64,000 nucleotides of DNA from positions 186,001-250,000 of the forward strand of contig NZ_CAMYIV010000003.1 in assembly GCF_947258575.1 (NCBI RefSeq), given 5' to 3'. How positions within the stretch are numbered: position 1 is the stretch's first letter; each line of letters starts with the position of its first letter. Positions 56,884 through 64,000 of this stretch are shown here, in pieces. Origin of the DNA: an uncultured Alcanivorax sp. (GTDB lineage Bacteria; Pseudomonadota; Gammaproteobacteria; Pseudomonadales; Alcanivoracaceae). A program made the translations under genes and the position numbers. Below the pieces are notes generated by a model. The model did no database searches. It was not told where the DNA came from and was given only the letters and a program-made list of their open reading frames with translations.

Positions 56884-56939
56884 TTGGCTCCCCCAGGGGA
56901 CAAGAACCCCGGCGCAATCAACCTCGCCGGGGTACATGC

Positions 56940-57788
56940 TTATCGCAGCAACAAATGCGGTACCGTGGCGTTCTTGATCATCTTGCTGGTGGTGCTGCCC
57001 ACGAAGAACTCGCGGATACGGGAATGGCCGTAGGCCCCCATCACCACCATATCAATGCCGTTATCCTGCTGGTATTCATGCAAGGCGGGCTCCACGTCAC
57101 CTTCCAGTTGCGCCACTTCCACCTCGTGACCGGATTTCTCCAGGGTGTCGCGAGCCCAGGCCAGATCCTCGCTCAGCTGTTTGTCCTTGCCTACGGCAAC
57201 CAGGTGACAAGGCAAGCCCAGGAACAGCGGGCTGGCGGCCAGCATTTTCACGCCGTCACGGCAGGTTGGGCTGCCATCGAAGGCCAGCATGATTTTGCCG
57301 GGCTCGGTAAAATCGGACGGCACCACCAGAATCGGCTTGTGCATGGTGCGAATCACCTGCTCCACGTGGTCGCCCACCTGCTCAGCCTCGCCGGTGTGTT
57401 CCTCTCCCAGTTTGCCGATCACCAGGATGCGGGTTTCTTCCTGCATACCCGCCAGGGTCTCCACCAGACCGCCGTGACGCTGGCGCTGCTTGGGTTCGCT
57501 CACCCCTTTTTCGATGGCGCGACCGGCAGCAGCTTCCAGCATCAGCTTGCCCTGCTCCAGGGCCAGCTTGTTGCGTTTGGCATCCAGTTCGGACAGTTCG
57601 GTGAGCAGGGATTCGCGGCCACCCAGCAACAGGTTACCGCTCAAATCACTTTCCACCGGGTAGCGGGAATGGTCCAGCACATGCAGCAGGGTCAGCGGTG
57701 CATTCAAACGCTGCACCGCCCAGACCGCATAATCACAAACCCGGGCCGCGGCCGGAGAGCCATCAATACAGGCAATAACATCACTCAT
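56940..57788 (-). CDS. Tandem universal stress protein
   Basis: The 282-aa protein has two Usp domains (about 1-155 and 160-282). The second keeps GAYGHSRIREFFVGSTTSKMI with the nucleotide-binding G2XG9GS pattern; the first is more diverged. It lies 12 bases downstream of the sulP transporter gene on the same strand, a pairing also seen in other marine bacteria. Confidence 0.9.
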   Translation of the reverse strand: MSDVIACIDGSPAAARVCDYAVWAVQRLNAPLTLLHVLDHSRYPVESDLSGNLLLGGRESLLTELSELDAKRNKLALEQGKLMLEAAAGRAIEKGVSEPKQRQRHGGLVETLAGMQEETRILVIGKLGEEHTGEAEQVGDHVEQVIRTMHKPILVVPSDFTEPGKIMLAFDGSPTCRDGVKMLAASPLFLGLPCHLVAVGKDKQLSEDLAWARDTLEKSGHEVEVAQLEGDVEPALHEYQQDNGIDMVVMGAYGHSRIREFFVGSTTSKMIKNATVPHLLLR

Positions 57789-57800
57789 TGTTCTTCTCCT

Positions 57801-59285
57801 TTAGTGGCCGCCCATGAGTTTTTCGACCGCCTCGGGCTTGTCGTGCACGGCAAATTTATCCACCAGGGTGGCACTGGCCTCGTTCAGGCCGATCAGCTCC
57901 ACCTCAGTACCTTCACGGCGGAACTTGATGATCACCTTGTCCAGCGCACCAATGGCAGTGATATCCCAGAAATGGGAACGGTGCACATCGATAGTCACTT
58001 TATCCAGTGCTTCCTTGAAATCAAAGGAGGCAATGAACTGATCTGCGGAGGTGAAAAATACCTGCCCCAGGACCTCGTAGCGGCGGTGGCTGCTGTCAGT
58101 TTCATCAAGATCCGAGCGCACATAGAAAACGCGCCCCACCTTGTTTGCATAGAACAGCGCACTCAGTACCACCCCGATGCCAACACCAATGGCCAGGTTA
58201 TGGGTCGCCACGGTGGCCGACACCGTAGCCAGCATCACCACGGTGCTGCTCGCCGGATGCTTGGCCATGTTGGTAATGGACTCCCAGCTGAAGGTACCAA
58301 TGGACACCATGATCATCACCGCCACCAGCGCGGCCATGGGAATCCGGGACACCCATTCACCCAGGAACACCACCAGCACCAGCAGGAAGCAACCGGCAAA
58401 CAAGGTGGACAGGCGCTTGCGGCCACCGGATTTCACGTTGATCACGGACTGGCCGATCATGGCACACCCGGCCATCCCCCCCAGGAACCCGGAGAAAATG
58501 TTGGCCACGCCCTGCCCTTTGCATTCGCGGTTCTTGTCGCTATCGGTATCGGTTAGATCATCCACGATGGTTGCCGTCATCATGGATTCCAGCAAGCCCA
58601 CCACCGCCAGAGCCAATGAGTACGGCAGAATGATCTTGAGGGTTTCCAGATTCAGTGGAATATCCGGCAGCAGGAACATAGGCAAGCTATCCGGCAAATC
58701 GCCCTTATCCCCTACCGTGGGCACATCCAGGCCCAGATACATGGCAATACCGGTAATCACGACAATACAGATCAGCGGGGATGGCACGGCAGTGGTCAGC
58801 AGCGGCAGCAAATAAATGATCCCCAGACCAGCGACCACCATGGCATACACATGCCAGGTTACCCCGGCCAGCTCCGGCAGCTGGGCCATGAAGATGAGAA
58901 TCGCCAGCGCATTCACAAACCCGGTCACCACGGACCGGGAGACAAAACGCATGAGATTCCCGAGCTGCAGAAAGCCAGCAACAATCTGCAACACACCGGT
59001 CAACACCGTTGCCGCCAGCAGATATTGCAGGCCATGGTCTTTCACCAGGGTCACCATCACCAGCGCCATGGCCCCGGTTGCCGCCGAAACCATCCCCGGG
59101 CGACCGCCCACAAAAGCAATAACAACGGCGATACAGAACGACGCGTACAACCCCACCTTGGGGTCCACACCGGCAATGATGGAAAAGGCAATCGCCTCGG
59201 GAATCAGGGCCAGGGCAACAACGGAACCAGCCAGCAAATCACCACGGATATTGCTGAACCATTCCTGCTGAATAGATCGAAGCAT
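57801..59285 (-). CDS. SulP-family anion transporter with STAS domain
   Basis: The 494-aa protein has the SulP membrane domain ([37 protein letters not shown], then [20 protein letters not shown]) and a C-terminal STAS domain ([15 protein letters not shown]). Relatives include bicarbonate and sulfate transporters. The length and N-terminus resemble the BicA-like/SulP-1 type, which suggests bicarbonate uptake. The ATG at 59285 has AGGA upstream; longer frames add 29 unlikely residues. Co-transcribed with the Usp gene. Confidence 0.9.
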   Translation of the reverse strand: MLRSIQQEWFSNIRGDLLAGSVVALALIPEAIAFSIIAGVDPKVGLYASFCIAVVIAFVGGRPGMVSAATGAMALVMVTLVKDHGLQYLLAATVLTGVLQIVAGFLQLGNLMRFVSRSVVTGFVNALAILIFMAQLPELAGVTWHVYAMVVAGLGIIYLLPLLTTAVPSPLICIVVITGIAMYLGLDVPTVGDKGDLPDSLPMFLLPDIPLNLETLKIILPYSLALAVVGLLESMMTATIVDDLTDTDSDKNRECKGQGVANIFSGFLGGMAGCAMIGQSVINVKSGGRKRLSTLFAGCFLLVLVVFLGEWVSRIPMAALVAVMIMVSIGTFSWESITNMAKHPASSTVVMLATVSATVATHNLAIGVGIGVVLSALFYANKVGRVFYVRSDLDETDSSHRRYEVLGQVFFTSADQFIASFDFKEALDKVTIDVHRSHFWDITAIGALDKVIIKFRREGTEVELIGLNEASATLVDKFAVHDKPEAVEKLMGGH

Positions 59286-59569
59286 GAAGAACAATCCTGT
59301 TTTGGAAATACGACAGACAAAGAGGCTGCGCGCGGGCAGCAGAACACGGGATGACATGGCGCGGGGCACCATACGGCAAAGCCGGAGACGGGCTGTCTAC
59401 TAGGGCGGACTCAGCCGAGGGAGGGTCATGAACAGTCTCGAGTGATTCGGAAAGGCGCGGAGTCTAGCAGAGCTCGCACAGCTTTGACAGGCAACGCCGC
59501 CGCTCACCCTACGCCGCAGCGCCGCAACATGCGACAATAGCTGCCCCAATGCCCCTGCTATCGCCTTGC

Positions 59570-60568
59570 ATGAATGACTCTCTGATCCAAACAGCCCCGT
59601 TGTCACAACCAGACCGACGCCTGTCCGTGGCACCGATGATGGACTGGACCACCCGGGACTACCGGTTTCTGGCCCGGCTGATTACCCGCCACACCCTGCT
59701 CTACACCGAAATGGTGGTGGCCCAGGCGATTCTGCGCGGCGATCGTGACCGTTTTCTTGCCTTCAATGACGAAGAACATCCGGTGGCGCTTCAACTGGGC
59801 GGCTGCGAGCCGCAGGATCTGGCGGAAGCGGCCCGGATCGCCGAGCAATACGGGTACGACGAGATCAATCTCAATGTGGGCTGCCCGTCGGATCGGGTAC
59901 AGCAGGGCAAGATCGGCGCCATTCTGATGGCCGAGCCGGAATTGGTGGGCCAGTGCGTGGAGGCCATGCAGGCGACGGTCCGCGTGCCGGTGACGGTGAA
60001 AACCCGCATCGGCATTGATGACCAGGATGATTACGACTTTCTCTACCGGTTTGTGGCCCGCATGGAACAGGCCGGTTGTACCAGCCTCACCATCCATGCC
60101 CGCAAGGCCATCCTGTCCGGGCTGTCACCCAAGGAGAACCGGGAGATTCCACCGCTGATCTACCAGCGGGCCTACGCCATCAAACAGGCCTTTGCCCATA
60201 TGGAGATCATTCTCAACGGCGGCGTGAAGACACTGGATGAGGTGCACGAACACATGGGCGACGTGGATGGCGTGATGATTGGTCGCGAGGCCTACCAGAA
60301 CCCCTATTTCCTGGCCGATGCGGATCGCATCGTGTTCGCGGATGAGCACCCCGTGCCAACCCGACGGGAAATCGCCGAACAGTTTATGCCCTATGTGGAA
60401 CGCCGTTACGCGCTGGGCCATGCCCCCAAGCATTCCCTGCGCCATATCCTCAACCTGTTTCAGGGCGAACCGGGCGCCCGCCGCTTCCGCCGCCACCTGA
60501 GCGAAAACATGCACAAGCCGGACACCACGCCGCAAGTGCTCATGGACGCTTTGGCACAACTGCCTTAG
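59570..60568 (+). CDS. dusA: tRNA-dihydrouridine(20/20a) synthase
   Basis: The 332-aa flavoprotein reduces U20/U20a of tRNA. It has RLSVAPMMDWTTRDYRF near the start, NLNVGCPSDRVQQGKIGA with the catalytic Cys, and VMIGREAYQNPY for FMN binding. Two in-frame ATGs (59549 and 59570) lack a clear ribosome-binding site; I took the second. It stands alone and is followed by a repeat element. Confidence 0.93.
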   Translation: MNDSLIQTAPLSQPDRRLSVAPMMDWTTRDYRFLARLITRHTLLYTEMVVAQAILRGDRDRFLAFNDEEHPVALQLGGCEPQDLAEAARIAEQYGYDEINLNVGCPSDRVQQGKIGAILMAEPELVGQCVEAMQATVRVPVTVKTRIGIDDQDDYDFLYRFVARMEQAGCTSLTIHARKAILSGLSPKENREIPPLIYQRAYAIKQAFAHMEIILNGGVKTLDEVHEHMGDVDGVMIGREAYQNPYFLADADRIVFADEHPVPTRREIAEQFMPYVERRYALGHAPKHSLRHILNLFQGEPGARRFRRHLSENMHKPDTTPQVLMDALAQLP

Positions 60569-60590
60569 CCTGTGGGTATCTATATACGTT

Positions 60591-60751
60591 GTAGGAGCGG
60601 CGCTCGAGCCGCGAATAAAACAGTTTCGAGTTACGAGTAGCGAGTTTCGAAAGGCAAAACCGATGTGGGTTTTCGCAACTCGTAACTCGCTCCTCGTAAC
60701 TTGGAAAATTCGCCGCTCATACCCGCAGGGCACAGAGAACGCCGCTCCTAC
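60591..60751. repeat. Composite repeat: GTAGGAGCGGCG terminal inverted repeats around CGAGTTA heptad arms and a central hairpin
   Basis: The outer 12-bp arms GTAGGAGCGGCG and CGCCGCTCCTAC are perfect complements. Inside lie the heptads CGAGTTA CGAGTAG CGAGTTT (60627-60647) and their inverse GTAACTC-type units (60674-60703), flanking AAAACC / GGGTTTT. The outer arms resemble the CGCTCCTAC ends of Pseudomonas REP sequences. The element is 161 bases long. Confidence 0.88.
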
Positions 60752-60823
60752 GGCACAGAAAGCCCCCTGTCATAGTTGGCCTTTACCCTGTCGCCAGCCA
60801 TGACACTGAAAGGAACGGATACC

Positions 60824-61774
60824 GTGAACAAACGCGAACAGCTAGCCCAATGGACCTCCCTGGTAGCCGATACCGGTGATCTGGACATGATCGCCGAACT
60901 GGCGCCGGAGGATGCCACCACGAACCCTTCCCTGCTGCTGGCAGCGGCCCGTGACGAGCGTTACCGGCCCATGCTGCAACAGGCAGCGGACCTGTGCCGC
61001 GCCCTGGGTCATGGCGGCGAGATGGACTGGCTGACGGACTGCTATGCCTGCCTGGCCGGTCAGGCCATCCTTGAGCGGGTGCCGGGCCTGGTTTCCAGTG
61101 AAGTGGACGCGCGCCTGTCTTTCGATACCCGCGCCACCGTGGAAAAAGCGCGTCGGCTGATGGCCATCTACCGGGAACTGGACGTGGACCCGGCACGCAT
61201 CCTTATCAAGACGGCGGCCACCTGGGAAGGCATCCGCGCGGTGGAAGTGCTGGAAGAAGAAGGCACCCGCTGCAACGTGACCCTGGTCTTCAACCAGACC
61301 CAGGGCCTGGCCGCTGCGGAAGCCGGCGCCACGCTGATCTCTCCCTTTGTGGGCCGCATCTTCGATTGGCACCGCAAACAGGGCATGAACATCGCCACCC
61401 CGGATGACGACCCGGGCGTACAGTCGGTTCGCCAGATCTACCGCACCTTCAAGGCGCGCGGCCTGGAGACCATCGTGATGGGCGCCAGCTTTCGCAACGC
61501 CGGCCAGATCGAAGCCCTGGCCGGCTGCGACAAGCTCACTATCAGCCCGGCCCTGCTGGGGGAACTGGCCGCCGATACCGGTAGTCTGACTCAAGTACTG
61601 GATGCGGAGCTGGTGGCCCCGGAAGACGATTGGCACGCCGTCACCGAGGCCGCCTTCCGCTGGCAACTCAATGATGATGCCATGGCCAGTGACCTGCTTG
61701 CCGATGGCATCCGCCGCTTCGCCAAAGACCAAGTGGCGCTGGAAACCCTATTGCAGGAGGAAGGTGTAATTTGA
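60824..61774 (+). CDS. tal: Transaldolase
   Basis: The 316-aa enzyme transfers dihydroxyacetone units in the pentose phosphate pathway. It shows PEDATTNPSLLLAA at the N-terminus and the Schiff-base lysine in ILIKTAATWEG (about Lys129). The start is GTG at 60824, with AAAGGA nine bases before it; other in-frame starts upstream are weaker. The stop overlaps the TTG start of the TerB-like gene. Confidence 0.95.
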   Translation: MNKREQLAQWTSLVADTGDLDMIAELAPEDATTNPSLLLAAARDERYRPMLQQAADLCRALGHGGEMDWLTDCYACLAGQAILERVPGLVSSEVDARLSFDTRATVEKARRLMAIYRELDVDPARILIKTAATWEGIRAVEVLEEEGTRCNVTLVFNQTQGLAAAEAGATLISPFVGRIFDWHRKQGMNIATPDDDPGVQSVRQIYRTFKARGLETIVMGASFRNAGQIEALAGCDKLTISPALLGELAADTGSLTQVLDAELVAPEDDWHAVTEAAFRWQLNDDAMASDLLADGIRRFAKDQVALETLLQEEGVI

Positions 61775-62208
61775 ATTGGTTGAACCGACTCTTTCGCCCC
61801 GATCAGCCTCAACAGCAGACCAGCGAGCACGACCTGCACCGGGCGGCCGCCGCCCTGCTGCTGGAGGTGGCACGCACCGACGGCACGGTGGACCCGACAG
61901 AGTCACAACGTCTGATCCAGGCGGTGGAAAAACGCTGGCACCTGGACCGACAGGAAATGGATGACATCCTCACAGAACTGGAAAACCGCGTGGACGAAGC
62001 CACCGATCTGTTCGAGTTCACCCGCCCGCTGCGCGATCACTGGGGACCGGAACCGAGAGTCACCTTGATCGAGGAAATGTGGGCCATGGCCGCCGCCGAC
62101 GGCCACGCCGATGTCCACGAAGAACACCTGATCCGCCGTGTCAGCGACCTGCTGTATGTGTCGCATGGGGACTATATTCGGGCGAAACTGAAAGCAGTGA
62201 ACAGTTAA
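61771..62208 (+). CDS. TerB-like protein
   Basis: The 145-aa protein has the TerB-type helical pattern LHRAAAALLLEVARTDGTVDPTESQRL and a second helix block with EEMWAMAAADGHADVHEEHLIRRVSDLL. Acidic residues in both blocks could bind metal. The start is TTG at 61771, overlapping the tal stop, with GGAGG upstream. The last codons (KAVNS) and the stop are supplied by the arm of the repeat element at 62194-62358, so the native C-terminus may have been replaced. Confidence 0.87.
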   Translation: MNWLNRLFRPDQPQQQTSEHDLHRAAAALLLEVARTDGTVDPTESQRLIQAVEKRWHLDRQEMDDILTELENRVDEATDLFEFTRPLRDHWGPEPRVTLIEEMWAMAAADGHADVHEEHLIRRVSDLLYVSHGDYIRAKLKAVNS

Positions 62209-62358
62209 CAGTGAATAGTTAACGGCTGCGCGAGTAGAGTTTGTCTTTATTTTCATGCAATGAGGCCGCGCCCAACTGATGGGCGCGGCCTCATACGTTT
62301 AAAACCTGAAACACGCCTGACGCGCGCTGTTCACTGTTAACTATTCACTGTTAACTGC
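62194..62358. repeat. Heptad-repeat element (AGTTAAC type), copy 2, overlapping the terB-like stop and abutting the mlaA stop
   Basis: The left arm has AGTGAAC AGTTAAC AGTGAAT AGTTAAC; the right arm is the inverse. The central hairpin is GAGGCCGCGCCCA ... TGGGCGCGGCCTC. The 5' part GTTAACgGCTGC matches GTTAACcGCTGC of copy 1 (27833-27982). It lies between two convergent genes: the terB-like stop is inside, the mlaA stop two bases outside. Confidence 0.9.
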
Positions 62359-62360
62359 TT

Positions 62361-63149
62361 TCACCACCCTTCATCCTCATACTCGTCTTCCAGCTCGGAA
62401 TCCCGCTGTTCTATATCCGGGAAACGCAGAGAAGGCGCATCGCCGGATTCAAAGCGACGGCGCTGCAGGTAGGCATTGCGCAGGAAGGTGTAGCGGTCAC
62501 CAACAATATTTCGCTCCAGATCCAGCAAATCAGCACGCAAATCCACCACATAGGTGGCGGTCACGCTGTAGCGGGTCAGGTCATGCTCGATGTAATGCCG
62601 CAGACGCATGTAATCTTCCGGGATAATGGACGCCGCATCACGCACGGTGGACGGACCCCAGAATGGCAGCACCAGGTAATTGCCTTCCGGAATTCCCCAG
62701 CGAGCGAACGTCAGGCCCAGATCGGTGTTGTGCTTGTCCAGGTCGACCTTGCTGGCCACATCAAACAGGCCACCAATGCCAAGGGTACTGTTGACCGTAA
62801 AACGGCCAAAGTTATGGCCGGCATGGCCCCACCGCCACTGCAGCACACTGTTCAGGCCGCTACGAAAATCCCGCAGGTTCTCGAAAACACGGGTCACGGT
62901 GTCATCGAACCAGCCGGGAGTCGCCTTGCGATAGCCCTTGGCGGCGGGCTTGAGGGCGTACTTGTCGAGGGTTTCGTTGAAGGCAAAGATCTTGCGGTTG
63001 ATGTCTTCCCAGGGGTCATCATCCTTTGGCTCGCTGCCTTTCGGAGCATCGAAGGGAGACGAGGCATCACCCCAGTCTTCACCTTCCGCGCCAGCGACGG
63101 CGCAGGAAACACTCAGCAATACAGTCAGTAGGAAATAACGCACGGTCAC
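62361..63149 (-). CDS. mlaA: MlaA/VacJ family phospholipid transport protein
   Basis: The 262-aa protein belongs to the MlaA family, which removes phospholipids from the outer leaflet of the outer membrane. Family motifs are DPWEDINRKIFAFNETLDKYALKP, FFENLRDF-type VFENLRDFRSGLNSVLQWR, FTVNSTLGIGGLFDVA and GTPEGNYLVLPFWGPSTVRDA-like IPEGNYLVLPFWGPSTVRDA. The signal peptide has a Cys16 but a poor lipobox (SVSC), and an AVA-GA peptidase I site follows it, so lipidation is uncertain. The start GTG at 63149 has no clear ribosome-binding site; another GTG lies at 63143. Confidence 0.9.
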   Translation of the reverse strand: MTVRYFLLTVLLSVSCAVAGAEGEDWGDASSPFDAPKGSEPKDDDPWEDINRKIFAFNETLDKYALKPAAKGYRKATPGWFDDTVTRVFENLRDFRSGLNSVLQWRWGHAGHNFGRFTVNSTLGIGGLFDVASKVDLDKHNTDLGLTFARWGIPEGNYLVLPFWGPSTVRDAASIIPEDYMRLRHYIEHDLTRYSVTATYVVDLRADLLDLERNIVGDRYTFLRNAYLQRRRFESGDAPSLRFPDIEQRDSELEDEYEDEGW

Positions 63150-63186
63150 CCCGAAAAGTCATAGACGCAGCATTATAGCGACCCTG

Positions 63187-63210
63187 TCGCCCCCCCGAAC
63201 AGGGGGGCGA
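63187..63210. other. GC-rich hairpin upstream of mlaA
   Basis: TCGCCCCCC and GGGGGGCGA form a perfect stem between the DoxX-like gene stop and the mlaA start. No T run follows on the minus strand, so it may slow or partly stop read-through from the DoxX-like operon. Confidence 0.6.
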
Positions 63211-63234
63211 GCAATCTACAATGCTATCGCTCCC

Positions 63235-63885
63235 TTAAGCCGGCCGGGACAGGCGGCGAGCGAACCAATAATCCAGGCTCAGATATCGGCCAGCCCCGTA
63301 AAAGAACAGCACCAGAAGCATGATGAAATAGGTAGCAGCGAATTCGATGCCATTGTTAAGAATGACCAAGTTGCCCTTTTCCGTCAGCCAGGGGTAATTA
63401 CCATGCTCACGCAGAATCCTCTTGGCTCGTGTCAGCCGCTCACCGACAGCCTCACTGTTCTCAAGGCTGGCCTGAGCCCCGGGAAAGCCCACCTGGGCCA
63501 ACGGTAATGCCGTGCTGGTAGCAGGGTCAGAGGGTGCGATTGCAAACCAGCCGTGCTGCCAATGCACCGTTGCCATGGCAATAAGCATGGTAAACATAAG
63601 CGGCAATGTGATGTACCGGGTTAGTAGCCCCAGTAGTAAAAGCATCCCACCCAACAGCTCTGTCGCAGTAGCCAAAAAAGCCAATAACGCCGGGAAGGGC
63701 AAGCCCAACCCCCATTCCTGGTTTCCGAACCAGGCGACCGTGCTGTCGAAACTCACCGCTTTGTTGTATCCGGCACTGATCATTACCGGAGCCAGATACA
63801 AGCGCAGCGCCAGAGGCGCCAGAAAATCCAGGGACCGGGTACGGTTCAGCAGATCATGAATAGAAACCAAAAACGCATTGCTCAT
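63235..63885 (-). CDS. DoxX-family membrane protein, HvfX-like
   Basis: The 216-aa protein has a DoxX-type membrane domain with four helices (about 20-40, 63-90, 95-110, 183-200) and the typical GYNKAVSF...LELLGGMLLLLG regions. It is longer than simple DoxX proteins because of an inserted segment (about 118-175, with a charged helix ERLTRAKRILREHGNYPWL) as found in the HvfX proteins of MNIO-type copper-binding RiPP clusters. AAGGA precedes the ATG. The upstream gene ends 9 bases before it. Confidence 0.82.
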   Translation of the reverse strand: MSNAFLVSIHDLLNRTRSLDFLAPLALRLYLAPVMISAGYNKAVSFDSTVAWFGNQEWGLGLPFPALLAFLATATELLGGMLLLLGLLTRYITLPLMFTMLIAMATVHWQHGWFAIAPSDPATSTALPLAQVGFPGAQASLENSEAVGERLTRAKRILREHGNYPWLTEKGNLVILNNGIEFAATYFIMLLVLFFYGAGRYLSLDYWFARRLSRPA

Positions 63886-63894
63886 CAGGAATCC

Positions 63895-64000
63895 TTACAG
63901 GCTGCTTAGTGTCGTCCCAATAAGGATGTCTCGCTCACGCATTTGTTGCAGAATTTCCAGGGAAAAGGTCGCCAATTTGCTCACATCCGCAAATTGCATC
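63895..64000 (-). CDS. 3' end of a gene upstream of the DoxX-like gene, possibly BufC/HvfC (DUF2063)
   Basis: Only 34 C-terminal residues are visible (MQFADVSKLATFSLEILQQMRERDILIGTTLSSL). In MNIO-type RiPP clusters the DoxX gene follows the DUF2063 partner gene, and the end of this protein is compatible with that family. The identification rests on context, not on a decisive motif. Confidence 0.45.
   Translation of the reverse strand, partial: MQFADVSKLATFSLEILQQMRERDILIGTTLSSL

Noticed and set aside
56709-58556. A 615-codon plus-strand open frame opposite the Usp and SulP genes
   Set aside because: Two well-supported genes lie on the minus strand, and the frame shows the His/Gln-rich composition of shadows.

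Overview
The window is about 64 kb of high-GC, densely coding gammaproteobacterial chromosome. The gene order leuCD - leuB - asd - usg - fimV, the Pseudomonas-type gltA / sdhCDAB-sucAB-lpd-sucCD cluster and the gpsA-sixA pair suggest the Pseudomonadales/Oceanospirillales, and protein character suggests an Alcanivorax-like marine bacterium. The genus is an inference. No phage, insertion sequence, rRNA operon or CRISPR array is visible.

Left part (1-12 kb): 5' end of fimV, then the leucine/lysine-threonine branch genes on the minus strand (usg, asd, leuB, a small lipoprotein gene, leuD, leuC) with a divergent LysR regulator. An MFS permease, aroC, prmB, a hypothetical gene and an EVE-domain gene follow. 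12-27 kb: an ammonium transporter behind a sigma-54 promoter, a DAACS symporter, a divergent pair (69-aa membrane protein and a degenerate short-chain dehydrogenase) that shares two palindromic operators, a three-gene unit (alpha/beta hydrolase, receiver-degenerate GGDEF, DUF2505), a MaoC hydratase, two hydrolases, xthA followed by a voltage-sensor-only protein, and a receiver/Ser-Thr kinase pair. 26-33 kb: sixA, gpsA, htpG, a TIGR01777 epimerase, a large membrane-anchored protein of unknown function and a PA3496-like acidic protein.

Middle (33-46.5 kb): a complete block for succinyl-CoA synthetase, 2-oxoglutarate dehydrogenase and succinate dehydrogenase, with divergent citrate synthase. Good -35/-10 elements are visible for both the sdh operon and gltA. 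Right part (46.5-64 kb): an SMP-30-like protein and a beta-hydroxyacid dehydrogenase, a Xre-RES toxin-antitoxin module directly upstream of NAD salvage genes (nicotinamidase, nicotinate phosphoribosyltransferase), gltX with tRNA-Ala and tRNA-Glu, a DUF4399 lipoprotein, ynfA, a DksA-like protein, UspA plus SulP, dusA, transaldolase, a TerB-like protein, mlaA, and at the right edge a DoxX/HvfX-type gene with the 3' end of its upstream partner.

The most unusual signal is not a gene. At least six intergenic spots carry short arrays of imperfect 7-bp tandem repeats (AGTTAAC, CTAGCTT, CGAGTTA, CGGACGT and CACGCnn types). Most are arranged as inverted arms around a central hairpin, in elements of about 150-165 bp. 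Two further elements have the same size but 9-bp period arms. Several neighbouring genes (htpG, the terB-like gene, gltX, pncB) end at a stop codon, and in three of them also at C-terminal codons, supplied by the repeat itself. This looks like a family of small non-autonomous or self-organising repeats that settle at gene ends.
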